DNA from: SZUA-254 sp031379665
GTDB lineage: Bacteria > Bacteroidota > Ignavibacteria > UBA10030 > SZUA-254
DNA: 12,012 nucleotides
Reading direction: 5' to 3'
Assembly: GCA_031379665.1 (NCBI GenBank)
Contig: JANNFI010000099.1
Span: 1-12,012, forward strand
Part shown: in pieces, positions 1 through 7,570 of the stretch
Layout of the letters: each line of letters starts with the position of its first letter
How positions within the stretch are numbered: the stretch's first letter is position 1
Notes under the pieces: model-generated
What the model was told of the DNA's origin: nothing
Seen by the model: only the letters and a program-made list of their open reading frames with translations
Databases searched by the model: none
Program-made: the position numbers and the translations under genes

Positions 1-1
1 A

Positions 2-913
2 GAAAATGAGCGCCTGCCGGTACCAGGAAGCTCAGTGACCCCGGGGACGATGCTGGCGGTCATGGTTCCTTCGGCGGAGACCCCCGGTGGAAGCGAAGAT
101 TTTTCTTCCCGCTACACTGACGCGTTGACCGCCCGGGACCTCGCGGCCCGCGATTATGAGCGGGCCAAAAGCCTGTACGCCATTGAGGGTATCTCTGACC
201 GCGAGTATCAAGAAGCGGAGGCGGAGCTGCGCCGGACGGAGGCGACGCTGGGGGCGCTGGGTTCGATCGTGTCCACAGGGACGGATTCCGCACAGGGATC
301 GGCCGTCGTCCGGTTCCTCCTGCGCGCTCCGATCGCCGGGACGGTGGCCGGGGTCTTCGTCGTACCCGGAAAACAGGTGGACGCGGGGGAGCCGCTCTTC
401 CGCATCATCGATATGTCATCGGTGTGGGTGCGCGTCAACGTGCCCGTGATGGATATTGGGAACATCAGCCGGCCGAAAATGGCCTGGATGAATATCTCCG
501 GGTTGAAGGAGCCATACCTTCTCACCGCTAAAAACGGGCGGCTCGTTTCCATCGGCAGCGCGGTGGATGAAGACACGCGCTCGGTTCCCGTCATCTTCGA
601 GGTCGGCAATCAGGATCGCCGCCTGCGCGTGGGGATGAACGGGGAAGTGTACATCTCGACGGGTGACGAGCATCCGGCCCTCGTCGTGCCCGAGTCAGCG
701 CTCATCGAGGAGGAGGGGCGGTACAGCGTGTATGTCCAGGTGGAAGGGGAGGCATTCGCCCGACGGGATGTCCGGTTGGGCGCGCGGGAGCCTGACCGGG
801 TCGAGATCCTGAGCGGATTACGTGAATCAGAGCGCGTCGTCACCGTTGGTGCATACCAGGTGCGGCTCGCGTCGCTCTCGTCACAGCTCCCGGCCCACGG
901 CCACGAGCATTAG
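2..913 (+). CDS. RND efflux periplasmic adaptor (HlyD/CusB family), 5' end cut by window edge
   Basis: This is the membrane-fusion subunit that links an inner-membrane RND pump to an outer-membrane channel. The frame is open to the left edge, so the GTG at 35 is an internal Val codon and the true start lies outside the window. In order, the visible part shows the end of the first lipoyl half (around PGSSVTPGTMLAVM), a helical hairpin rich in Ala, Arg and Glu (about nt 108-270), the second lipoyl half (APIAGTVAGVFVVPGKQVDA, nt 327-386), a beta-barrel, and a membrane-proximal domain beginning ALVVPESALI. The C-terminus ends in HGHEH, a short His tail often seen in metal-pump adaptors. The pump gene follows after 14 bp, so the two are surely co-transcribed. 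The N-terminus is missing, so a signal peptide, lipobox or metal-binding domain cannot be judged. Family assignment is firm; the substrate is not known. Confidence 0.93.
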   Translation, partial: ENERLPVPGSSVTPGTMLAVMVPSAETPGGSEDFSSRYTDALTARDLAARDYERAKSLYAIEGISDREYQEAEAELRRTEATLGALGSIVSTGTDSAQGSAVVRFLLRAPIAGTVAGVFVVPGKQVDAGEPLFRIIDMSSVWVRVNVPVMDIGNISRPKMAWMNISGLKEPYLLTAKNGRLVSIGSAVDEDTRSVPVIFEVGNQDRRLRVGMNGEVYISTGDEHPALVVPESALIEEEGRYSVYVQVEGEAFARRDVRLGAREPDRVEILSGLRESERVVTVGAYQVRLASLSSQLPAHGHEH

Positions 914-927
914 AAGGGAAATTCATC

Positions 928-3900
928 ATGCTCGATGCAATCATCAAATCATCGTTAAAGAACAGGCTCCTCGTCGTTATCGCGGCGATCGGGCTCCTGG
1001 TCGCGGGCGCCTTCGTCGTGACGCAGATCCCGATCGATGTGTTTCCGGACCTCACCGCCCCCACTGTCGTTATCCTCACCGAGGCCCACGGAATGGCGAC
1101 CGAGGAGGTCGAGACGATGGTGACCTTTCAGATCGAAACCTCGGTTAACGGCGCGACCGGCGTGCGTCGGGTGCGATCCTCCTCGTCGATGGGGATCTCG
1201 ATCGTCTGGGTGGAGTTCGACTGGGGAACGGACATCTTCATCGCGCGGCAGATCGTGAACGAAAAACTCCAGCTCCTCAGCGGGCAACTGCCCCGGGGTG
1301 TGTCGCCGCCCGTCCTCGCCCCGATTTCTTCCATCATGGGGGAAATCATGCTCGTGAGCGTTTCAAGCGGCACCCATTCGGAGCTCGATGTCCGGACTGT
1401 CGCGGACTGGACCATCCGCAGGCGGCTCCTCGCCGTGCCGGGAGTGTCCCAGGTGGTGCCGATCGGCGGGGGCCGGAAACAGTACCAGGTTCTCGTTGAT
1501 CCGGACAAGCTGATCGCCTACCGCCTTTCCGTGCACGACGTCCTGCGCGCAGTCGAAGCCTCGAACACGAATTCGTCCGGTGGCGTGTTCATGGAAAAAG
1601 GTCAGGAATACCTGATCCGGGGCATGGGCAGGGTCTATGAGGCCGACGACATCGGCAATTCGGTCGTGACGGTAAGGAACAAGGTCCCGATCCTTGTCCG
1701 CAATGTTGCGGAGGTGACCATCGGGGCGGCCACAAAAATCGGGGACGGTTCGGTGAACGCCCGGCCCGCCGTGGTGATCTCGGTCCAGAAACAACCCGGC
1801 GCGAACACCCTCGAATTGACAGCCCGGATCGAGGCGACGCTGGATGAAATTCAACGGACGCTCCCCGCCGGGATGACGATCAATTCCGAGATTTTCAAGC
1901 AGTCCGATTTCATCCAGGTGGCCATCGACAACGTCGTGGCGGCCCTTCGGGACGGCGCGATCCTGGTCGTGATCATCCTCATCTTTTTCCTGGGCAACGC
2001 CAGGACGACGTTCATCTCCCTCACCGCGATGCCGCTGTCGCTGATCGCATCCATCTTCGTGATGAAACTCTTCGACATCACGATCAACACGATGACCCTC
2101 GGCGGGATGGCCATCGCCATCGGGGCGATCGTGGACGACGCGATCATCGACGTGGAAAACGTCTTTCGGCGGATGAAGGAGAACTCGCGCAGGCCCGAGG
2201 CCGAACGACGCCCCTCGCTCGACGTCATTTTCGATGCGTCGCGCGAAATACGGTCGTCCATCGTGAATGCGACGCTGATCATCATCGTTGTGTTCCTTCC
2301 CCTCTTCTTTCTCAGCGGCGTCGAGGGGAGATTGCTCGCTCCCCTGGGGATTGCCTATATCGCCTCAATCGGGGCATCTCTGATCGTCGCCCTGACGGTG
2401 ACGCCGGCCCTCTGTTCCTACATGCTCCCGCGAGCGAAGTTCATGGCGGCGGGAACTGACAGCTTCGTGGTGGCCAACCTGAAACGCAGCTACGGCTGGA
2501 GCCTCGAGAAGGTCCTTGCAAAGCCAGGGACGGTCATCGCGGGTTCTGTGATCGCGCTGCTCGCGTCCCTCGCGATCCTGCCGTTTCTGGGGCGGGCCTT
2601 CCTCCCCGAGTTCAACGAGGGGTCGCTGACGATCAGCGTCGTGACCATGCCCGGCACCTCGCTGGACGAATCGAACAGGTTGGGGAATATGGTGGAGCAG
2701 ATCCTGCTGACGCATCCGTGCATCAAGTCGACCGCCAGGCGTACGGGCAGGGCGGAACTCGACGAGCATGCTCAGGGGGTGAACTCTGCGGAGCTCGACG
2801 CGCGCTTCGAGCTCGACGGGCGATCGAAGGAGGAAATGCTCGGGGAGTTGCGCAGGAGCCTCACCGTGGTTCCCGGGACGAATATCACCATCGGCCAGCC
2901 GCTGGGGCACCGCATCGACCATATGTTGAGCGGTACCCGGGCGAACATCGCGGTGAAAATCTTCGGTGCGGACCTCCGGCGCCTCCGCCTTGTTGCGAGC
3001 AGCGTCAAAAAGGAAATGGAGCAGGTCGAGGGGATCGTGGACCTGGCCGTCGAACAGCAGACAGACGTTCCACAGATACGAATCAAGGCGAACCGCTCCG
3101 CGATGGCGAAATACGGCATGACCGTGGCGGATCTGGCCGAGGCGATCGACGTGGCGTTCAACGGTGAGGTCGTTTCCCAGGTGCTGGAAGGGGACCGGTC
3201 GTTCGATCTGCTCGTCCGTTACAACGACGACCACCGCGGGAGCATCGAAAAAGTCTCAAACACCCTCTTCGACACCCCGGCCGGGGTGAAGGTGCCGATC
3301 CGCGAACTGGCGACGGTGACTTCGGAACGGGGGGCGAACACCATAAGCAGGGAAAACGTGCAGCGAAAGATTGTCGTACAGGCAAACGTTGCCGGCAGGG
3401 ACCTGAGATCGGTCATCGAGGACATCCGGGAACGGGTCGGGGCATCCGTCGCTATCCCCGAGGGCTATTATATTGAATACGGTGGACAATTCGAGAGCGA
3501 GCGGCAGGCGACACGCGTGATTTCGCTCCTGAGCATCGCGGCGATTCTCGTGATCTACCTCATTTTATATATCGAATTCCGCTCGTTCAGGATCGCCGCG
3601 CTCGTCATGGTCAACCTTCCCCTCGCGCTGATCGGCGGGGTGATCGCCGTTTTCTTCACCGGCGGCATCATCAGCATCGCATCGCTCGTCGGCTTCGTGA
3701 CGCTTTTCGGCATCGCCACCCGGAACGGAATCCTGATGGTGTCCCATTACCGCCATCTCATCGACGAGGGGGTGGATTTCATCGAGGCGATCCGCAGGGG
3801 ATCGCTGGAACGGCTCAGCCCGATCCTGATGACCGCGCTCTGCGCAGGGCTCGCGCTGATCCCCCTCGCCCTCGGCGGGGATAAGCCGGGGAATGAGATA

Positions 3901-4026
3901 CAATCCCCGATGGCGATCGTCATTCTCGGGGGCCTCGTGAGTTCGACGGCGTTGAATATGATTGTCATCCCTGCCCTGTACCTAAGGTTTTCGAATCCGA
4001 GTCCCAGGGGATTAAAAAACTCCTGA
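928..4026 (+). CDS. HME-type RND efflux pump (CusA/CzcA family), substrate uncertain
   Basis: Inner-membrane, proton-driven RND transporter of 1032 residues, a normal length for CusA/CzcA pumps. An AAGGG at 914-918 sits 9 nt before the ATG. The RND plan is complete: TM1 near residues 12-32, a periplasmic domain, TM2-6 from about 340 to 500, TM7 near 534, a second periplasmic domain, and the last TM block from about 864. TM4 reads AIGAIVDDAIIDVEN, with D403, D404, D408 and E410; D403 and E410 match the conserved relay acids of heavy-metal RND pumps, and D404 and D408 are extra. Of the three Cu-binding methionines of CusA only the third is present (M666 in RIDHMLSG); the first position is S570 and the second is not Met. 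The CusA Glu and Lys of the later TM segments (E939 and K984) align with R932 and I966. CzcA also has a non-Lys residue in that RP-x-LMT segment, but this pump lacks the DFG of CzcA TM4. Family certain; metal specificity open. Confidence 0.95.
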   Translation: MLDAIIKSSLKNRLLVVIAAIGLLVAGAFVVTQIPIDVFPDLTAPTVVILTEAHGMATEEVETMVTFQIETSVNGATGVRRVRSSSSMGISIVWVEFDWGTDIFIARQIVNEKLQLLSGQLPRGVSPPVLAPISSIMGEIMLVSVSSGTHSELDVRTVADWTIRRRLLAVPGVSQVVPIGGGRKQYQVLVDPDKLIAYRLSVHDVLRAVEASNTNSSGGVFMEKGQEYLIRGMGRVYEADDIGNSVVTVRNKVPILVRNVAEVTIGAATKIGDGSVNARPAVVISVQKQPGANTLELTARIEATLDEIQRTLPAGMTINSEIFKQSDFIQVAIDNVVAALRDGAILVVIILIFFLGNARTTFISLTAMPLSLIASIFVMKLFDITINTMTLGGMAIAIGAIVDDAIIDVENVFRRMKENSRRPEAERRPSLDVIFDASREIRSSIVNATLIIIVVFLPLFFLSGVEGRLLAPLGIAYIASIGASLIVALTVTPALCSYMLPRAKFMAAGTDSFVVANLKRSYGWSLEKVLAKPGTVIAGSVIALLASLAILPFLGRAFLPEFNEGSLTISVVTMPGTSLDESNRLGNMVEQILLTHPCIKSTARRTGRAELDEHAQGVNSAELDARFELDGRSKEEMLGELRRSLTVVPGTNITIGQPLGHRIDHMLSGTRANIAVKIFGADLRRLRLVASSVKKEMEQVEGIVDLAVEQQTDVPQIRIKANRSAMAKYGMTVADLAEAIDVAFNGEVVSQVLEGDRSFDLLVRYNDDHRGSIEKVSNTLFDTPAGVKVPIRELATVTSERGANTISRENVQRKIVVQANVAGRDLRSVIEDIRERVGASVAIPEGYYIEYGGQFESERQATRVISLLSIAAILVIYLILYIEFRSFRIAALVMVNLPLALIGGVIAVFFTGGIISIASLVGFVTLFGIATRNGILMVSHYRHLIDEGVDFIEAIRRGSLERLSPILMTALCAGLALIPLALGGDKPGNEIQSPMAIVILGGLVSSTALNMIVIPALYLRFSNPSPRGLKNS

Positions 4027-4300
4027 ACATTTCCGGATCGGTCGATTTCCGGATTATTATCCGACGAATGAGATAGTAGATATACCGACACGACTGATTG
4101 GAACCATAATAATCATCTCCCGGTTCTATTAAGCATATTTAAGGGGAGTCTCAAAAATGAGAGCAACCCGAATACCGATGCAGGTATTTTGCCTGATTGG
4201 CCGTATTTATGTGTGTATTTGATTGGCATGATTCTTGAAGAATTTTAGGTATTGCTCATCTATGTACCATGTCACTGAAAATGTCTTATATTGACCTCTG
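4027..4300 (+). other. AT-richer intergenic region, probable promoter region for the next gene
   Basis: No coding potential is seen here, and the base composition is clearly more AT-rich than the genes on either side. It holds a 10-bp direct repeat ATTTCCGGAT (4029-4038 and 4045-4054), three copies of TGATTGG (4095-4101, 4194-4200, 4220-4226), and small stem-loops at 4050-4063 (CGGAT/ATCCG) and 4049-4062 relative to none of which a T-run follows; another 5-bp stem TCTCA/TGAGA lies at 4149-4162. A TATATT at 4287-4292 could be a -10 element just before the next ATG, but no good -35 element is seen at the usual distance. I find no convincing intrinsic terminator for the upstream pump gene. Confidence 0.4.
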
Positions 4301-4732
4301 ATGGTTTTCCATCCTAAATATTCTGGTCTGGGTCAGGTTCTCATCGCCGCAGTCTTTCTTCTCGTCAACGCAGGCTTTACGTCGGTGCTTCATTCGTGCC
4401 TGATGGACGACAAGGTTTGCTGCGCGGCGATAACGGCGGGGGATGCACCGGGCGGGGATCATTCTACCCCCCCCGTTTCAACCGCATTCAAACTCGCCCG
4501 CTCCACTTGCTGCGAAAACGCAATCGTTGGCGGACTATCAGGAATTTCCGCACTGTCAGAGTCAAAGGGTAAGACCGAAACACAAAAATCGACGATGCTC
4601 CACCTTGTCGCTGGCCCGTTTACCCCAATCCTTAAGCCGGCTATTCCTTCATCGTATTATTTCACCGCCCGATACCCGTCATCTCCCCCGTCAAGGGAGA
4701 TCTACGTCCTCACCTCCGCTCTCCTGATTTAA
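4301..4732 (+). CDS. Small Cys-containing exported protein resembling the HYC_CC_PP family
   Basis: A 143-residue protein with one hydrophobic N-terminal segment (about residues 10-28, GQVLIAAVFLLVNAGFTS), either a signal peptide or an anchor. Next come H31-S-C33, the pair C40-C41, a second pair C70-C71, and a C-terminal PPSREIYVLTSALLI with P129-P130. This order of H-x-C, CC, CC and a PP-x(n)-hydrophobic tail recalls the HYC_CC_PP proteins of Bacteroidota, which I recall as small proteins of unknown function often lying beside metal-efflux genes; here the motif has Ser instead of Tyr. The likely site of action is the periplasm or the outer face of the inner membrane, and Cys/His could bind a soft metal. 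The ATG at 4301 is the first start after an in-frame TGA at 4292-4294, and no Shine-Dalgarno precedes it. It sits alone between two pump operons. Real gene likely; family match moderate; function not known. Confidence 0.72.
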   Translation: MVFHPKYSGLGQVLIAAVFLLVNAGFTSVLHSCLMDDKVCCAAITAGDAPGGDHSTPPVSTAFKLARSTCCENAIVGGLSGISALSESKGKTETQKSTMLHLVAGPFTPILKPAIPSSYYFTARYPSSPPSREIYVLTSALLI

Positions 4733-4751
4733 GCACATTACCGCTCCCGGT

Positions 4752-4834
4752 CTGAAGGCAAGGGCGTAATCCGTCCCGACTCTTCAGGTCGCACATTTAT
4801 TTCCGATGACCCGCCCTATTCCGGCGATCATCGG
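4752..4834 (+). promoter_or_regulatory. Two possible leader hairpins upstream of the efflux operon
   Basis: In the 160-bp gap before the outer-membrane factor gene, CTGAAG (4752-4757) can pair with CTTCAG (4782-4787), with a weaker GGG/CCC pairing inside. CCGATGA (4803-4809) can pair with TCATCGG (4828-4834), and inside it CGCC (4812-4815) can pair with GGCG (4823-4826) around a 7-nt loop. Neither is followed by a T-run, so they do not look like intrinsic terminators. They could shape the 5' leader of the operon mRNA, but stems of 6-7 bp also arise by chance. Confidence 0.25.
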
Positions 4835-4880
4835 CAGAACGGTACACCGGGGTATGTTTTTCCCCCATGGTCCATCGACA

Positions 4881-4895
4881 GGAGAATGCTGCATG
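4881..4895 (+). promoter_or_regulatory. Ribosome binding site that fixes the outer-membrane factor start
   Basis: GGAG at 4881-4884 lies 8 nt before the ATG at 4893. The reading frame is open further up to an ATG at 4806, but that start has no such site and would put 29 non-hydrophobic residues ahead of an otherwise clean signal peptide. Confidence 0.75.
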
Positions 4896-6227
4896 AGAAT
4901 GTTTATCCGAACCAGCTTTATCGTCGCTATTCTGGCGCTGTTCAGAATTCAACCCGCAGCGCAGGAGCGCGCCGGCAGCCCGATCGCTGCTCAGAACACG
5001 ACCAATTTACGCCTCGATGACGTCCAGAATGGTGTCATTCCGGATACTGTACAGACGCTCGATCGCTTCATCGCGGAAGCCATTACAAAAAATCCCCGGA
5101 TCCAGGCCGCCAGGGAACAGGCAAGGAGCGCAGGCGCGAAAATTCCTCAGGCCGGCGCGTGGGATGATCCTTTCGTCGGTGTGGAGTTCTTCGCGACACC
5201 GGTCACCTCGGCTAATCCGTTCAAGGACGGAATGGAGACCGATTATTTCATCCAGCAGATGATACCCTTCCCCGGCAAAAAAGGATTGATGAAGGACGCC
5301 GCAGCCGCGGGCGAGAGAATGGCGACTCAATCAGTCGCCGCGATCGAGCGGGAAATCATAGCGGGCGTCAAAACTTCCTATGCGATGATCTATTCAACGC
5401 AGAAACGGATCGGGGTGAATCAGGAAAATCAGGAGCTCCTGGGACAAATCGTCGAATCCGTCCGCGCAAAATACCGCGTCGGGGTCGCGACACAGGGGGA
5501 TGTCCTGAAGGCGCAGGTCGAATTTGCGAAACTGCAGAATGAACGATCCGCCCTGGATCAGGAACTGGCTTCAGCCGTCTCGATGATGAACGCCCTCAGG
5601 GCCGTTCCCCCCGCGACGGGCATCGGTCCCCTCGCGGAGATCGTCCTGCCGGAGTATCGCGGATCGCCGGACTCAGTCTCTGCCGGGGCTCTGGAAAGCC
5701 GGTCGGAAATCCTTGGGATGCGAAACGAGATTGAGATGAAACAGGCGGACGTCTCCGCCTCGCAGCGGGAATGGTACCCGGATTTTATGGTCAGGGCTAT
5801 GTACAAACAAATGATGGACCAGACGGACCAGTGGGCGGCGATGGTCGGCATCAACATCCCGTTGGCTCCGTGGGGGATTGGAAAGTATTCTGGTAAAGTC
5901 GAGGAAAACGAGGCGTCGTTGAGATCGAGTGAACAGTCACTGCTCGAAATGCAGAACATGGTGCAGGCACAGGTTCGCGACGCACATGCGAAGGTGCGAT
6001 CAGGATGGGAGCGGCTCGACCGCTACCGCGCGACAATACTGCCTCAGGCGGAAGAGGCATTCCAGTCGACGCTGGCCGCCTATCAGACCGACGCCGCCGA
6101 TTTCCTTTCGCTCCTGGACAGCTACAGGATGCTGCAAATGCTCAAAATGGAATATTACATGGTCGAAGCCGATTATGCGTCGAACATTGCTTCTCTCGAA
6201 CAAGCGATCGGGAGGAACCTGAGATGA
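4893..6227 (+). CDS. TolC-family outer-membrane efflux factor (CusC/CzcC role)
   Basis: Outer-membrane channel subunit of the tripartite pump, 445 residues, normal for the family. The N-terminus MRMFIRTSFIVAILALF followed by QPAAQ looks like a signal peptide cut by signal peptidase I; there is no lipobox Cys, unlike E. coli CusC. The two repeated OEP units are visible. The first begins near residue 56 (LDRFIAEAITKNP, N67-P68) and continues with a WDDPFVGVEFF-like segment. The second has long amphipathic helices and the typical turn YRVGVATQGDVLKAQVE (V196 to about E208). The C-terminal part has a second set of helices ending in SLEQAIGRNLR, which is a standard family ending. The stop overlaps the next ATG as ATGA, so channel and adaptor are made together. 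The choice of the 4893 start over 4806 rests on the ribosome binding site and the signal peptide. Substrate is inferred from the linked pump. Confidence 0.93.
   Translation: MRMFIRTSFIVAILALFRIQPAAQERAGSPIAAQNTTNLRLDDVQNGVIPDTVQTLDRFIAEAITKNPRIQAAREQARSAGAKIPQAGAWDDPFVGVEFFATPVTSANPFKDGMETDYFIQQMIPFPGKKGLMKDAAAAGERMATQSVAAIEREIIAGVKTSYAMIYSTQKRIGVNQENQELLGQIVESVRAKYRVGVATQGDVLKAQVEFAKLQNERSALDQELASAVSMMNALRAVPPATGIGPLAEIVLPEYRGSPDSVSAGALESRSEILGMRNEIEMKQADVSASQREWYPDFMVRAMYKQMMDQTDQWAAMVGINIPLAPWGIGKYSGKVEENEASLRSSEQSLLEMQNMVQAQVRDAHAKVRSGWERLDRYRATILPQAEEAFQSTLAAYQTDAADFLSLLDSYRMLQMLKMEYYMVEADYASNIASLEQAIGRNLR
6211..6227 (+). promoter_or_regulatory. Translational coupling junction, outer-membrane factor to adaptor
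   Basis: GGAGG at 6211-6215 is 8 nt before the ATG at 6224, and this ATG overlaps the upstream TGA (6225-6227). This supports 6224 as the adaptor start. A second candidate is the ATG at 6266, with AAGG 9 nt upstream, which would shorten the protein by 14 residues and leave the signal sequence intact. Confidence 0.7.
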
Positions 6228-7570
6228 AATCACCGATGCGGTCACATTTTAGAAGGATGATCAACATGCGAACGGTTCTGAAGTTCATCTTCATTGTCAT
6301 GCTCGTCATACTGGTTATCCCCGGCTGCGGGGATTCCGGAGATCGCGATGCGCAGAACCGGGCGGATACGACCACCGGTGATGGCGGCGGAGAAGCTCAA
6401 TCGGAATATTACACCTGTCCGATGCACCCGTCCGTGGTGTCGGACAAGCCCGGCTCATGCCCGGTGTGCGGTATGTCGCTCGTCAAGCGGGCCGGTGCTC
6501 CCAAAGTTTCGTCCGGGGACCTGGGGGTCATACAGTCGGTGAGCCTGTCACCGGCCCAGCGCGTCATGGCCAATGTCGCAACCTCAGCCGCCATCAGGCG
6601 TTCGATCGACCGGGAGATCGCGGCGGTGGGGGTCGTAGATTATGCGGAACCCCTCCGCACGAAGGTGACGGCCCGGTTCCGCGGGCGAATCGAGAAACTG
6701 CACGTCGATTACACGGGAACACGGGTCGAGAAAGGTCAACCCCTCTTCGAATTGTACAGTCCGGATCTCTATTCCGCGGAACGCGAGTTTGTCCTCGCCC
6801 TGAAAGCGGTGGATGTCCCGGGATCGGAGTCCAACCCGGACCGAAAGGCGATGCTCGATGCAGCCCGGGACCGCCTGTCGATCCATTTCGGCCTCACCCG
6901 CGACCAGGTTGCCCGCGTCGAAAGCGCACGGACCGTGGACCAGACCGTCACATTCTATTCCCCCATCTCGGGAACGGTTCTGGGCAAAGAGGTGCAGGAG
7001 GGCCAGTACGTTGCGGAGGGCACGGTCCTGTACGATCTTGCAGATCTGTCCCAGGTCTGGATATATCTCGACGTGTACGAGAAGGATGTCCGGTTCATCA
7101 GGACGGCACATCCCGTCCGGATCCGGGCCGAGTCCTACCCCGGGGAAGTGTTCAATGGCCGCGTCACGTTCATCGACCCCGTCCTCGACAGCGAAACGAG
7201 AACTGTCCGGGTGAGGACCGAGTTCGACAATGCTTCAGGGAAGCTGAAACCGCAGATGTATGTCAAGGCGGAGATCCACGTCCCCGCCGCCGAGGCGGTC
7301 GTGGTTCCGGCTTCCGCCGTGATGTACACCGGCCGGCGCAACATCGTCTGGGTGGAAGGGAAGGATAACACTTTCGAGCCGCGCGACGTCCGGGTGGGAG
7401 TCACCGCCGGAGCCATGGTGGAAATCCTGGACGGCCTTCATGAGGGTGAGATGGTGGTGGCTTCGGGAGGATACCTGATCGAGTCGGAAAGTCAGCTGCG
7501 GGCCCCGGCACAGAGCGGATCCGGAAAAACAGTGACAGGCCACGAAGGTCACACCGGAGAACGACAATGA
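6224..7570 (+). CDS. cusB: CusB-like periplasmic adaptor lipoprotein with N-terminal heavy-metal-binding domain
   Basis: Membrane-fusion subunit of a Cu/Ag-type RND pump, 448 residues from the ATGA-coupled start. A hydrophobic stretch (FIFIVMLVILVIPG) runs into C35, giving a lipobox-like IPGC, so the protein is probably a lipoprotein. A heavy-metal-binding domain follows at about residues 62-88: YYTCPMHP, then PGSCPVCGMSLV, with C65, M67, H68, C79, C82 and M84 as likely ligands. After this come the first lipoyl half (about 145-185), a short helical hairpin (about 186-236), the second lipoyl half (SPISGTVLGKEVQEGQYVAEG, from S246), a beta-barrel, and the membrane-proximal domain (VVVPASAVMYTG onward). 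The tail holds HEGH. CusB of E. coli is shorter and lacks this domain, binding Cu through N-terminal methionines, so the domain here may take over metal capture and hand-off to the pump. The gene overlaps the pump gene by an ATGA. Confidence 0.94.
   Translation: MKSPMRSHFRRMINMRTVLKFIFIVMLVILVIPGCGDSGDRDAQNRADTTTGDGGGEAQSEYYTCPMHPSVVSDKPGSCPVCGMSLVKRAGAPKVSSGDLGVIQSVSLSPAQRVMANVATSAAIRRSIDREIAAVGVVDYAEPLRTKVTARFRGRIEKLHVDYTGTRVEKGQPLFELYSPDLYSAEREFVLALKAVDVPGSESNPDRKAMLDAARDRLSIHFGLTRDQVARVESARTVDQTVTFYSPISGTVLGKEVQEGQYVAEGTVLYDLADLSQVWIYLDVYEKDVRFIRTAHPVRIRAESYPGEVFNGRVTFIDPVLDSETRTVRVRTEFDNASGKLKPQMYVKAEIHVPAAEAVVVPASAVMYTGRRNIVWVEGKDNTFEPRDVRVGVTAGAMVEILDGLHEGEMVVASGGYLIESESQLRAPAQSGSGKTVTGHEGHTGERQ

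Noticed and set aside
35..37. GTG as start of the first adaptor
   Set aside because: The frame is open up to the left edge and the upstream codons continue the lipoyl-type sequence, so this is an internal Val.
2365..3234. Open frame on the - strand (289 codons) inside the first pump gene
   Set aside because: Opposite strand of a well-supported RND gene, no recognisable motif and no ribosome binding context.
4049..4063. Intrinsic terminator after the first pump gene
   Set aside because: The CGGAT/ATCCG stem is only 5 bp and no T-run follows.
4806..4892. 29-codon N-terminal extension of the outer-membrane factor
   Set aside because: There is a better ribosome binding site and a clean signal peptide at 4893.
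6005..6223. Extension of the CusB-like frame into the outer-membrane factor gene
   Set aside because: It would overlap a conserved coding region by over 200 bp. The ATG at 6224 has GGAGG and an ATGA overlap, and leads straight into a lipoprotein signal.
6457..7368. 303-codon + strand frame overlapping the adaptor gene
   Set aside because: It is the shifted frame of the adaptor; the translation is Pro/Arg/Gly rich with no fold signature, while the adaptor frame has all family motifs.
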